DNA of 34,148 nucleotides, from assembly GCA_964417925.1 (NCBI GenBank), contig CAYQJV010000014.1, positions 1 to 34,148 of the forward strand, written 5' to 3'. Position 1 is the first letter of the stretch. The number at the start of each line of letters is the position of its first letter. Both the position numbers and the translations under genes were made by a program. A model generated the notes under the pieces. That model saw nothing but the letters and a program-made list of their open reading frames with translations. It was not told the origin of the DNA and did no database searches. The stretch comes from CAYQJV01 sp964417925. GTDB lineage: Bacteria; Hydrothermota; Tepidihabitantia; B3-TA06; CAYQJV01. Positions 25,215 to 33,347 of the stretch are shown in pieces.

Positions 25215-26204
25215 ATGAGCATATTAAAAACAATACTTTTCCTCTTTTCTCTTCACGATGCAAAAGCAGTGGCTGAGGAGATTACAGGAAGTAAAATAAG
25301 AAGTGCTGTATATGCAAATGTTACAGGGGATACATGTAAAGAAATCGTCTATCTTATCAGTTCAGATGAAAGTGTATTCTGGACCGCAGAGACCATAGGT
25401 GTGCTTTGTAAAGAGAATAACAGATACATAAAAATCTGGGATGTTGATGTAAGAGAGGAAACTTATCCCTTACCAGAAATAAAGGAAATCCTTGATATGG
25501 ATAATGATGGTTATGATGAGATATACATCTTTGGATGGGAAGGAGGTTCAGGTTTTCATACCGATTTCCACATTCTTTTTGATTACCAGACAAAGAGTTT
25601 TTACTCGCTGATGGCAGGGTATTCCCATAATCCAGCAGAAATAGAGCCGGTTGAGGTTTACTACTCAGATAACCTTTCTCAAAAGAAAAACATGATTTAC
25701 AAAAAGTTTCTGAAGAAAGAGGCAGGGATAAGAAAGATTACAATTGAGGAGATGAAGAAAAACCCGGAGTATGGTGAGGCACTATGGGTAAAGATGAATG
25801 GAGCAGGATTCTGTAATGGAAGGATAAAAATATGGAGATACAAGGGCAGGCATAAATACAGGGCAGGGATAACCGATTCCCTTGATGTTGGGGACTTTGT
25901 ATTTTATGCCTATTTTAAAAGCGGGCTTGTCTGTTATGATAAGAAAAGAGATGAGCATTTCTGGGTATTCTTTCCTGAATCTTACTATGATTGGATTAAT
26001 AAACTCTACGGAGATGATAAATACATCTGGTTCTATGCATCCCCTGAGGGAGCATATGGATATAAGATAAAGACCCATGAAATAAGAAAGGTAAAATATA
26101 CACTTCCTCCTGATGTAAAAGAGATTACCTCAATGAAGGTGATAAATGATACCCTTGTAATTAACAACAGATATAAAATTCCAATGGAAAGGATATGGAA
26201 ATGA
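25215..26204 (+). CDS. Exported protein with an FG-GAP/VCBS-like repeat, unknown function
   Basis: A 329-residue protein with a short hydrophobic start (MSILKTILFLFSLHDAKA) that may be a cleaved signal. Near residue 95 is DMDNDGYDEIYIFGW, a calcium-binding FG-GAP-type loop, with a weaker copy earlier (NVTGDTCKEIVYL). The remainder is beta-rich with many Tyr and Trp, consistent with a periplasmic or surface beta-propeller-like fold. GGAGG precedes the ATG, 12 bases after the lipoprotein gene; its last four bases overlap the next ATG. Function unknown. Confidence 0.7.
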   Translation: MSILKTILFLFSLHDAKAVAEEITGSKIRSAVYANVTGDTCKEIVYLISSDESVFWTAETIGVLCKENNRYIKIWDVDVREETYPLPEIKEILDMDNDGYDEIYIFGWEGGSGFHTDFHILFDYQTKSFYSLMAGYSHNPAEIEPVEVYYSDNLSQKKNMIYKKFLKKEAGIRKITIEEMKKNPEYGEALWVKMNGAGFCNGRIKIWRYKGRHKYRAGITDSLDVGDFVFYAYFKSGLVCYDKKRDEHFWVFFPESYYDWINKLYGDDKYIWFYASPEGAYGYKIKTHEIRKVKYTLPPDVKEITSMKVINDTLVINNRYKIPMERIWK

Positions 26205-26776
26205 AGGCAAAAACCATCTTTCTTGTTTTTGTGCTTTTTGGGATATTTCATGCAAAGATAAAGACAAGACTTTCTCCTGAGGAGATTAAAAAGGAAGAGG
26301 AAAAAATCCGTAAAATCCTTGTGGATAAGACGGTTTATGATGTGAGTGTAAAACTTGAGGAGGTAAAAGGAGGATACAACATTGTGATAAAAAACAGGGC
26401 AAAGGAGGATTCTTTGAGAAGTTTTATAGACCCAACTCTAATTGCATTGATACTTGGTGCATGGCATACAAGGGCAACAAACTGGAAAAGCGAGACCCTT
26501 AAGGTATGGATTCGTCCGCATGAAGGCTGGGGAGTATTGACAAAGGATTGCAGGATAGCAGAGACCAAGTCATCCACCACATGGTTTTACTTTTTAAAAA
26601 CCGTGGATCCTTACAGGTTTCGTAAATACATAATCTCAAAATTCTTCAGGTTAAAATCAAGGAGACCTGTGAAAATGCCTCAATGGAGTTGGTTTTTATT
26701 AACAGGAATTCTCTCCTTTCTTGCTGGAGCAGTTTGCACGATGTTTGTGATAAGAAAAAGGAAAATTTTTAACTGA
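26201..26776 (+). CDS. Exported protein with C-terminal membrane anchor, unknown function
   Basis: A 191-residue protein. Its N-terminus (MKAKTIFLVFVLFGIFHA) is a signal peptide, the middle is soluble, and a membrane helix near the C-terminus (SWFLLTGILSFLAGAVCTMFV) is followed by RKRK, so most of the protein would lie outside the cytoplasm, anchored at its end. I prefer ATG 26201, which overlaps the previous stop as ATGA, over ATG 26195 in the same frame. It is the last of the four-gene envelope group. No family recognised. Confidence 0.65.
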   Translation: MKAKTIFLVFVLFGIFHAKIKTRLSPEEIKKEEEKIRKILVDKTVYDVSVKLEEVKGGYNIVIKNRAKEDSLRSFIDPTLIALILGAWHTRATNWKSETLKVWIRPHEGWGVLTKDCRIAETKSSTTWFYFLKTVDPYRFRKYIISKFFRLKSRRPVKMPQWSWFLLTGILSFLAGAVCTMFVIRKRKIFN

Positions 26777-27021
26777 ACTTCGAGAAAATGAGAGTAAGAA
26801 TTCGGGAACGAATGATAATGGTTTATGAAGATACAAATAGGAAAATATGCAGAGGTTTAAAAAAGGAACGTTTTCTTATGGTAAGACCATATGCCTTGCT
26901 TATTGATACCGGTTACCTGTATCAAAGGAGGGTTGTAGTTTTTCTGGTTTAAACACCTATTATGCAAATTTTTTGTTTAGTTCAAACTATTTTGCTCGTA
27001 AAGAATTTATCAATTTTTAAC
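26777..27021 (+). other. Non-coding stretch before the accessory region
   Basis: I see no supported gene. A 54-codon frame (26788-26952) begins with ATG but has no ribosome site and no recognisable sequence. Two GGAACG hexamers lie 60 bases apart (26805 and 26865). The region marks the boundary between the envelope group and the defence-like genes. Confidence 0.4.
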
Positions 27022-27049
27022 TGGACATTTTTTATATTTGATGTATAAT
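27022..27049 (+). promoter_or_regulatory. Promoter of the zinc-ribbon/GxxExxY/McrB-like genes
   Basis: TGGACA (27022-27027), 16 bases, a perfect TATAAT (27044-27049). AAGGAGG (27065-27070) and the ATG at 27077 follow. No other convincing promoter is seen before 31099, so it may drive 27077-31067. Confidence 0.7.
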
Positions 27050-27076
27050 TTTTCAAATCTAAAGAAGGAGGTAAAA

Positions 27077-27508
27077 ATGAAAGGTTACTGGTGGCAGTGT
27101 GAGGCTTGCGGACACCAAAGTAAGTTTGAGGAAACGGTGGGGAGTAAGAATATCGCTCGTTATATATGGGATGAACTGATTCCTTCTTCTTGGGATCCAA
27201 AAAAATTGAGTATTCCCTGTCCAAAATGCAATAAAGGAAAAATGAGAATCACATATAAATTCCCCCGGAAAAATAATCCTGAGATTTTTCAGGTCATTCA
27301 TATGATAGGTCTGGTAAAAGAAAACGAGTATGTTCCTATGATGTGGGAAATTAAGCCATTGGGAGAGGATACATCCTGTTTTGACTTCAAATATATAATT
27401 GGTCCTAGTCCCTTTGGACTTAATAAACCTGCCATATTCACTCAGGGAGAGTTAAGAGAGCTGTTTAACCTGTATAAAAAAATAACCCGGTCCCGCCGAT
27501 TTCCATAA
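27077..27508 (+). CDS. Zinc-ribbon protein of unknown function
   Basis: A 143-residue cytoplasmic protein. Two CxxC pairs, in YWWQCEACGHQSKF near the start and IPCPKCNKGKMRI around residues 48-51, form a zinc ribbon with a ~35-residue knuckle. The remaining ~85 residues (FQVIHMIGLVKENEYVP, SPFGLNKPAIFTQGELREL) look like a small alpha/beta domain I do not recognise. ATG 27077 follows AGGAGG; an in-frame ATG at 27038 lies upstream of the -10 box and is rejected. It is the first gene after the promoter and 30 bases ahead of the GxxExxY gene, so a nucleic-acid-related partner role is possible but unproven. Confidence 0.7.
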   Translation: MKGYWWQCEACGHQSKFEETVGSKNIARYIWDELIPSSWDPKKLSIPCPKCNKGKMRITYKFPRKNNPEIFQVIHMIGLVKENEYVPMMWEIKPLGEDTSCFDFKYIIGPSPFGLNKPAIFTQGELRELFNLYKKITRSRRFP

Positions 27509-27538
27509 TGGGTATGATTCTGAAAAGGGAGGGTAAAG

Positions 27539-28312
27539 ATGATAGAAACATCAGAAAACACAATAAAAAGGTTGGCAGAAAATGTAATTAATATACTCGG
27601 AAGTGGATGGCATGAATCCTTTTATGAGGAAGCCCTATGTCATGAATTAAGGCTTTCCAGAATTCCCTTTGAAAGGCAGAAAAACATGGAGATAATATAT
27701 AATGGTTATCCTGTGGGAACAGCTACTGCTGATATTGTAATAAACAATGAATTACTTGTGGAATTAAAGGCGGTAAAGAAAATATCCAGAAGTCATGTAA
27801 GGCAGGCTTCGGTTTATCTTTCTTCTCTTGGTTTAAAAAGAGGAATTGTTTTAAACTTTTCAGATGAGATACACATAAAAGAGGTCTTTCCTGTTGATAG
27901 AAAAAGTATTGAAAAACATAAGGAGCAGGATTCAGAAAATCCTGTATTTTCTTCTGCAAAGGAAGTTTATGACTATTTTGGAACTGAATTTTTATACGAG
28001 TCAAGGGCTCTTGGAATATATGCGAATGCCTTAAAGGTGGAGTTAAGAGAAAGAGGTAAAGATTACATTGCAACAAAAACCCCTGTTATTTACAAAGGGC
28101 ATGAAATAGGTGGAATAGATTTTGAAATTGTGCTTGATAACGAGGTGGTTAAGGTGGAGAGTTATAAAAACGAGAATGCAATACAGGAAAAACTGAAAAA
28201 TTTTGAAAGAGAGTTAAAATTTGCAAAAAGAGAAAAGGGAATATGTGTATTTTTCCCTGAAATAGAGGATGGGGAATTGAAGATAGAGGAAATAGAAATT
28301 AAAAATTATTGA
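27539..28312 (+). CDS. GxxExxY-family protein with two tandem PD-(D/E)XK-like domains
   Basis: A 257-residue protein. Residues 1-120 are a complete GxxExxY (PF13366-type, PD-(D/E)XK-fold) domain: Gly23-Glu26-Tyr29 in GWHESFYEEAL, Asp65 in TATADIV, and Glu75-x-Lys77 in LLVELKAVK, then the QASVYLSSLGLKRGIVLNF strand-helix end. Residues ~145-255 repeat the same order: YANALKVELR mirrors YEEALCHELR, VIYKGHEIGGIDFEIVLDNE mirrors IIYNGYPVGTATADIVINNE. In the second copy the E-x-K of the first aligns with V-E-S (206-208), so its catalytic lysine is missing. GxxExxY proteins have no settled function. The gene has a GGGAGGG ribosome site and is 49 bases before the McrB-like gene. Confidence 0.85.
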   Translation: MIETSENTIKRLAENVINILGSGWHESFYEEALCHELRLSRIPFERQKNMEIIYNGYPVGTATADIVINNELLVELKAVKKISRSHVRQASVYLSSLGLKRGIVLNFSDEIHIKEVFPVDRKSIEKHKEQDSENPVFSSAKEVYDYFGTEFLYESRALGIYANALKVELRERGKDYIATKTPVIYKGHEIGGIDFEIVLDNEVVKVESYKNENAIQEKLKNFERELKFAKREKGICVFFPEIEDGELKIEEIEIKNY

Positions 28313-28361
28313 GTTGAAAAAAATTGACATTTAGAAAATCATAAAAGAAAGGAGGTGAGAC

Positions 28362-31067
28362 ATGGCATTAAGCAAGGAAAAAGTAATAGAATGTTTTGAA
28401 TGTGAAAAGGAGAAGGAAAAGCAATGGATTGATCCTTTAGGAAAAAATTGGCACGAGATATTTAACGAGGTGGAAAGACTAATAAATAACAAAAAAATAA
28501 GTGAAAACGATATAAGTGATAAAGTAATTGAGATGTTTTGGTATGACAATATAAAATTTGGAAGTGTAGGTCGTCCTCAGGTGATATTTAACTCTAAGTT
28601 CAAAAAAGAGACTCTAAAAATAATAACATTAAACATGATAAAAAGATATCAAGATGAAGACAAACCAGATGAGATATTTAAATCAGTTTATAAGGATGTT
28701 CAAAAAGAATGGGAAAAAGTCAAGACCCTAAATGAGCCAAATAAACATCCTTTCTCAGGTGTAATTTTACGGGCTATAGAGATATTATATATCCCCAAAG
28801 GTGAAATTATTGCAGGACATCTTTACATTAGAGAAGATATAAAATTAATATGGGAGAATCTATTTAAAGATAATCCTCCTGATGATGAGAAGATATATTT
28901 ACCATCTACACTTTCTAAGATAATAAACGAATTCAAATCCATATTGGGAGATTACTGGGATCATTTGGAACTTTATGAAAAATCAGTTTTGCCATATCTT
29001 GTAGCTAAGTGTTTGAAAGATAAAAATTGTGAAGATAATAAAAATGTGGGGAAAGGTAGAACTCCTATAACTCTCAAAGACTTCATCATTCCCCCATCCT
29101 ACCTCAACAACTTCATAATTTCTCTTAAGACAAAGCCTTTTGTTATACTTGCTGGTGTATCAGGAACAGGAAAGTCAAAACTTACAAGACTCTTTGCAGA
29201 GGCTGTGAATGGAACAGAAGAAGACAAAGATGGAAATAAAAAGCCAAGAAACTATAAACTTATACCAGTTCAGCCTGATTGGAACGATAGAACAGGACTC
29301 ATGGGATATTACAATGCCATAACTGGAAAATACGAGACTACTGATTTTATTGAGTTTATAAAAAAGGCAATGGATAATCCTAACGAACCTTACTTCCTCT
29401 GCCTTGATGAGATGAACCTTGCCAGAGTTGAGTATTACTTCAATGATTTTCTTTCAAAGATGGAAACGATGGGAAAGAAAGATGGAGAATGGAAAAGTGT
29501 CCCCATAAAATTGAAAGAGAAAGAAGAAATTTATATCCCCGGTAACCTCTTTATAATAGGCACTGTGAATATGGACGAAACTACCTATCAATTCTCTCCA
29601 AAAGTCCTTGATAGGGCAAATACAATTGAGTTTAATATTGTAAATGTGGAGAAGTATTTTGAGATGTTGAAAAATCCTATAAAAATCCCTGTCCAAATTG
29701 GAGATACCGCATTGATTGCTAATATTGCTTGGTCTTTTAATGAATGGAAAGGATTCGACATTGATGGTTGTAAAAATAAAGAAAGTTATACCCAAACTTA
29801 TGTAAAACAGAGTGGCATTGCATATGAATGGTGGAATTTTTATGATTTTGATAAGGAACATTTTTATGGATATATAGAACCTCCTGGTAAAAAAGGGTTA
29901 AGATTTACCAAAGGTATAATATTATTTATTTCAAGGGACATAGAAAAAAATAAATGGTATTTTATAGGTTTCTATGGAGATGGTGAATATTTACAACAAC
30001 CCTCCCAGAATTTTCTACTTAGAATACCACTTACAGAAGATATAAAGAAATGTCTTGATAAAAAGAAAATACAGAGCGAATATAAACCAAATATTAAAGG
30101 ATCAAAAGAACTGTCTGTTTTATTTGATAAAGAAGCTTATGTTCCTATCTCTACTAAAGAAGATTTCGGGTGGGAGAAGATGCCAAGGAATGTGGAGTAT
30201 ATGGATTGTTCTTTAAAAATATATAAGTTGCTTGTTAAAGCCCAAAAAAATCATGAAGAATTGATATATAAGATTACAGATGAAAGGAGAAAAAAGAAAA
30301 TACAGGAAATCATTAAAAAAATTGACCGAATTCTTGATACTTATTTCAAAATCCCACGGTTTCTTTTGAAGAGAACACCTATAGAAGAAAGTGCAAAAGA
30401 AAAAAATTGGGACTTAAAGATCCAAGGTGACTCACCCCTTTCGGAATTAACAAATATTCTCAAAGAGCTTAACAATATCCTTGCTACCCGCAACTTTCAT
30501 TTTGGATACAGGACAATGGAGGAAATAACAAGATATGTGTATAATGCCTGTGTGGAATTTCCAAAAACTTTTGGGGTTAATCCATTTGTAAAGTGCAATG
30601 ATACTCTCAACTTCTATGCCGCCCTTGACTTTCAGATCCTCCAGAAAATCCTGCCAAAGATAAACGGAGACAGAGACAGAGTTGGGAATGTGATTGATAA
30701 ATTGCTGGAAGAACTTATAAAGAGAAGCAAGAAAACAAAGGAAGGAAAAGAATTTTGGGACAAAAAAATAAATATAGAAGAAGATAAAATTTCATCTCTT
30801 ACCCCTGATGAGTTAAGCGACAAGATTAAAGGTGTGATGTCCAGAATAGAGGCAATAGATTTTGGCGTAAAGAAAGATAATGATAAAAGTAAAAACGAAA
30901 AAGAAAATAGCAAAAAGGAACAAAATCAGGGAGATGAAGATAACAAGGATAAGCAAACTTCTTCCCAAGATTCAACCTACATCCCCTTCATCCGCTCAAT
31001 TTATAAACTCCTCCGAATGAAGGAAAGGCTTGACCAGTTTGACACCACCTCCTTCTATGAGTATTAA
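28362..31067 (+). CDS. McrB-like AAA+ motor with inserted domain
   Basis: A 901-residue McrB-family NTPase. Residues 1-~235 are an unknown, mostly helical domain. The AAA+ core has Walker A GVSGTGKS (265-272), Walker B LCLDEMNLARVEYYF (Asp349-Glu350), the McrB signature TVNMDETT (Asn403, Asp405) and VLDRANTIEF (Arg418). The typical McrB C-terminal features, FGYRTMEEITRYVYNA and ALDFQILQKILPKINGDRDR, occur only after an insertion of ~165 residues (about 440-605) holding a compact beta-rich domain with WKGFDIDG, YEWWNFYDF, YGYIEPP, ILFISRD and WYFIGFYGDGEY. After a charged linker (about 835-870) a conserved-looking tail ends YKLLRMKERLDQFDTTSFYEY. McrB hexamers use GTP to drive a McrC nuclease on modified DNA. 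GGAGGTGAG precedes the ATG. Confidence 0.88.
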   Translation: MALSKEKVIECFECEKEKEKQWIDPLGKNWHEIFNEVERLINNKKISENDISDKVIEMFWYDNIKFGSVGRPQVIFNSKFKKETLKIITLNMIKRYQDEDKPDEIFKSVYKDVQKEWEKVKTLNEPNKHPFSGVILRAIEILYIPKGEIIAGHLYIREDIKLIWENLFKDNPPDDEKIYLPSTLSKIINEFKSILGDYWDHLELYEKSVLPYLVAKCLKDKNCEDNKNVGKGRTPITLKDFIIPPSYLNNFIISLKTKPFVILAGVSGTGKSKLTRLFAEAVNGTEEDKDGNKKPRNYKLIPVQPDWNDRTGLMGYYNAITGKYETTDFIEFIKKAMDNPNEPYFLCLDEMNLARVEYYFNDFLSKMETMGKKDGEWKSVPIKLKEKEEIYIPGNLFIIGTVNMDETTYQFSPKVLDRANTIEFNIVNVEKYFEMLKNPIKIPVQIGDTALIANIAWSFNEWKGFDIDGCKNKESYTQTYVKQSGIAYEWWNFYDFDKEHFYGYIEPPGKKGLRFTKGIILFISRDIEKNKWYFIGFYGDGEYLQQPSQNFLLRIPLTEDIKKCLDKKKIQSEYKPNIKGSKELSVLFDKEAYVPISTKEDFGWEKMPRNVEYMDCSLKIYKLLVKAQKNHEELIYKITDERRKKKIQEIIKKIDRILDTYFKIPRFLLKRTPIEESAKEKNWDLKIQGDSPLSELTNILKELNNILATRNFHFGYRTMEEITRYVYNACVEFPKTFGVNPFVKCNDTLNFYAALDFQILQKILPKINGDRDRVGNVIDKLLEELIKRSKKTKEGKEFWDKKINIEEDKISSLTPDELSDKIKGVMSRIEAIDFGVKKDNDKSKNEKENSKKEQNQGDEDNKDKQTSSQDSTYIPFIRSIYKLLRMKERLDQFDTTSFYEY

Positions 31068-31098
31068 TAATTTAAAATCCGGAATTTGTATAGATATG

Positions 31099-31127
31099 TT
31101 GACAAATAACCGTGTTATGTGTATAAT
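31099..31127 (+). promoter_or_regulatory. Consensus promoter of the DUF4143 ATPase-sigma-McrC-like genes, leaderless
   Basis: A perfect TTGACA (31099-31104), 17 bases, and a perfect TATAAT (31122-31127), then only five bases to the ATG at 31133. RNA would begin at or next to the ATG; there is no ribosome site. Confidence 0.82.
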
Positions 31128-31132
31128 ATAAT

Positions 31133-32362
31133 ATGCTTTATCCCCGGGATTTGTTTGATAGTGTGTGGAGATACAGGGATATTCCAGAGGCTGTGGTTGT
31201 TACTGGAGCAAGGCAGGTTGGGAAGACATGTCTGATGAGGCTTGTTATGGAGAAGCTTGGGGAGGGGAGTTTCGTTTATCTTGACCTTGAGAATTACAGG
31301 GCAAGGGAGATTGTGAACAGGGGAGTTGAGGAGCTTGTTTCATTTGTGGATGCAGAGGTTAAACCGAAAAGGAAATATCTCTTTATTGATGAGATTGGCT
31401 ATGCGGATGACCCTTCAAATCTCATAAAGTTGCTTGTGGACCATTATTCTTTTAAGATAAAACTTTTTATAACCGGCTCCTCCTCTTTGAGAATTAAAAA
31501 GAAGTTTAGAGAAAGTATGACCGGGAGAAAGATTGAATTTATCCTTTATCCATTGAGTTTCAGGGAGTATCTTGTATTTAAGAAAAGGGATAAACTTGCA
31601 TCCCTTATCCCTGAAGACCCATTTTTGCAGAATGAAGATGGAACAAGATTTTATGAGGAGGATTATAAAAAACTTTCGCTTGAATTTATGATTTATGGTG
31701 GATATCCAAGAGTTGCTCTTGCAGAAACCTATGAGGAGAAAAGACTCATAATTGATGAAATAATAAGCTCCTATGTCATGAGGGATGTAAGGGACTTTTT
31801 TAATATTGAGAAAATAACAAAGTTCAATAGAATGGTCAAAATTCTTGCAACCCTGAGCGGGAAACTTTTGAATGTTTTAAATCTTTCAAAGGAAGCTGGA
31901 ATATCAAGGAAGACAGTGGAGGAGTATCTTTATGCCCTTAAAGAGAGTTATATTATTTCAGAGGTTATGCCCTTTTTCAGAAATCCAAAGAAAGAGATTT
32001 TGAAAACCCCAAAGATATATTTTATTGACCCTGGAATAAGGAATGGTCTTTTAAACAATTTTTCTATGTCATGGGAAAGGGATGATATTGGAATACTCAT
32101 GGAAACCGCTGTCTTCTCAGGAATGCTGAAAAGAGGGATAAAGGCAAATTTCTGGAGGACACAGAATGGGGGAGAGATTGATATGGTGATTGAGAGGGAT
32201 GGAAAAATAATACCTGTGGAGATAAAAAAGACACCTCAGATAAGAAGGGCAATGGTTTCATTTATGAAGAAATATCGCTGTCCTGAAGGCTATGTTGTCT
32301 ATCCTGGAAGTTATTTTAAAAAAGAAAATATTAAATTTCTGCCATTGTGGTGGTTTTTGTGA
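31133..32362 (+). CDS. AAA_14/DUF4143 ATP-binding protein
   Basis: A 409-residue P-loop ATPase. Walker A is GARQVGKT (25-32), Walker B YLFIDE (Asp86-Glu87) and LFITGSSSL is sensor-like. The middle region includes the family marks GRKIEFILYPLSFREYL and YGGYPRVAL, then a winged-helix-like segment (LLNVLNLSKEAGISRKTVEEYLYAL). The C-terminal DUF4143 domain is PD-(D/E)XK-like: FWRTQNGGEIDMVIERDGK and PVEIKKT. These proteins are common, sporadic ATPases with unclear roles, often near toxins or transporters. The coding sequence looks richer in G than its neighbours, which suggests separate arrival. Its leaderless promoter probably also drives the sigma gene seven bases downstream. Confidence 0.9.
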   Translation: MLYPRDLFDSVWRYRDIPEAVVVTGARQVGKTCLMRLVMEKLGEGSFVYLDLENYRAREIVNRGVEELVSFVDAEVKPKRKYLFIDEIGYADDPSNLIKLLVDHYSFKIKLFITGSSSLRIKKKFRESMTGRKIEFILYPLSFREYLVFKKRDKLASLIPEDPFLQNEDGTRFYEEDYKKLSLEFMIYGGYPRVALAETYEEKRLIIDEIISSYVMRDVRDFFNIEKITKFNRMVKILATLSGKLLNVLNLSKEAGISRKTVEEYLYALKESYIISEVMPFFRNPKKEILKTPKIYFIDPGIRNGLLNNFSMSWERDDIGILMETAVFSGMLKRGIKANFWRTQNGGEIDMVIERDGKIIPVEIKKTPQIRRAMVSFMKKYRCPEGYVVYPGSYFKKENIKFLPLWWFL

Positions 32363-32369
32363 TAGAAAT

Positions 32370-33347
32370 ATGAAAAAAGAGGAAATTCTTAAACTGCTGG
32401 ATGATAAGGAGTTCTTTGAATCCCTGATAAGAGAGTATTTTGAAATTGAGAAAAAATCAAAAGAGAAGATAGATGAAGAACTTTATAAAAAACTCTTAAA
32501 AATCTTCAAAGAGAAGTTTCCAAAAGAGAAAAATGAACCAATCTTTGGAGAGATATTAAAACAGGAAATTGATAAAAAAGGGCTTTCTTTAAGAAAGGTG
32601 GCAGAGGATACAGGAATTGCTCCATGGGACCTTGAAAATCTATTTGAAAACCTTTACAAACCATCCATTGAACTATTACAGAGAATAGTTGATTATTTTA
32701 AAGATGTAAAGGATAAACTTCTTAAAAGCCTTGAATATTCGGTTTTTACTCCTGTAAAGATAGGGGTTCCGGTAAGGGGAAGGATAATTCTTCCTCCTGA
32801 TGAATCTTCAAAAGAGGATGCAGAACTTGTGGAGAGGTTTAAAAAAGGTGATGAAGAGGCATTTGAAAAACTCTATTACAAGTATGAGGGATTGATAAAG
32901 AAAGAAGTTAAAAATAAGCTTGGTGAGGAATACTCATCATATATAGATGATATCATCCAGGATGTATGGATTAAGATTTTTGAAAAAATATCTGCATACC
33001 GGGAACGTTTCAGGTTCAGATACTGGATTCGTGCTATCGCAAGAAACACAGCCATTGATTTTTTGAAAAAGAAAAAGGCAATAAAAAGGGATGATAAAAA
33101 ATATAAAATGATTGAACTTGCACCGATAAGGAATGAGCTGATTGAAGCCCTCAACTTCTGCATGAGATACCTTGAGGATAATGAAAGAATGATTGTGGAA
33201 AAATACTATTATGAGGGGTATAAGATAAACGAAATTGCAAAAAGTTTATATGCCTCTCCCTCCACCATATATACAAGGGTAAAAAAGATAATTGAAAAAT
33301 TAAGGGAATGTGTGAGAAGGATAATGGAGGGTTATTATGGGGAATAA
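32370..33347 (+). CDS. XRE-type HTH fused to an ECF-like sigma-70 factor
   Basis: A 325-residue regulator. Residues ~59-112 fit an XRE/Cro HTH (ILKQEIDKKGLSLRKVAEDTGIAPWDLENLF). Residues ~151-236 are sigma region 2, with LVERFKKGDEEAFEKLYYKYEG, DIIQDVWIKIFEKI and RYWIRAIARNTAIDFLKKKK. Residues ~258-315 are sigma region 4, with YLEDNERMIVEKYYYEGYKINEIA and YASPSTIYTRVKKIIEKLRE. No regions 1 or 3 are seen, as in ECF sigma factors. The XRE domain in front is unusual and could sense or bind an operator. The start is ATG 32370, seven bases after the ATPase stop and with no clear ribosome site. Its last 11 bases overlap the next gene. I infer local control of the McrB-like system. Confidence 0.82.
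   Translation: MKKEEILKLLDDKEFFESLIREYFEIEKKSKEKIDEELYKKLLKIFKEKFPKEKNEPIFGEILKQEIDKKGLSLRKVAEDTGIAPWDLENLFENLYKPSIELLQRIVDYFKDVKDKLLKSLEYSVFTPVKIGVPVRGRIILPPDESSKEDAELVERFKKGDEEAFEKLYYKYEGLIKKEVKNKLGEEYSSYIDDIIQDVWIKIFEKISAYRERFRFRYWIRAIARNTAIDFLKKKKAIKRDDKKYKMIELAPIRNELIEALNFCMRYLEDNERMIVEKYYYEGYKINEIAKSLYASPSTIYTRVKKIIEKLRECVRRIMEGYYGE

Noticed and set aside
26805..26870. Two GGAACG hexamers 60 bases apart, resembling ECF sigma -35 elements
   Set aside because: No shared -10 element follows at the right distance and the hexamer is short enough to occur by chance, so I do not link them to the sigma gene.
26788..26952. 54-codon open frame
   Set aside because: It has no ribosome site, no recognisable sequence and no hydrophobic or motif pattern.
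28324..28351. TTGACA just before the McrB-like gene
   Set aside because: No acceptable -10 box is found 16-18 bases downstream; the sequence there is AGAAAG and leads directly into the ribosome site.
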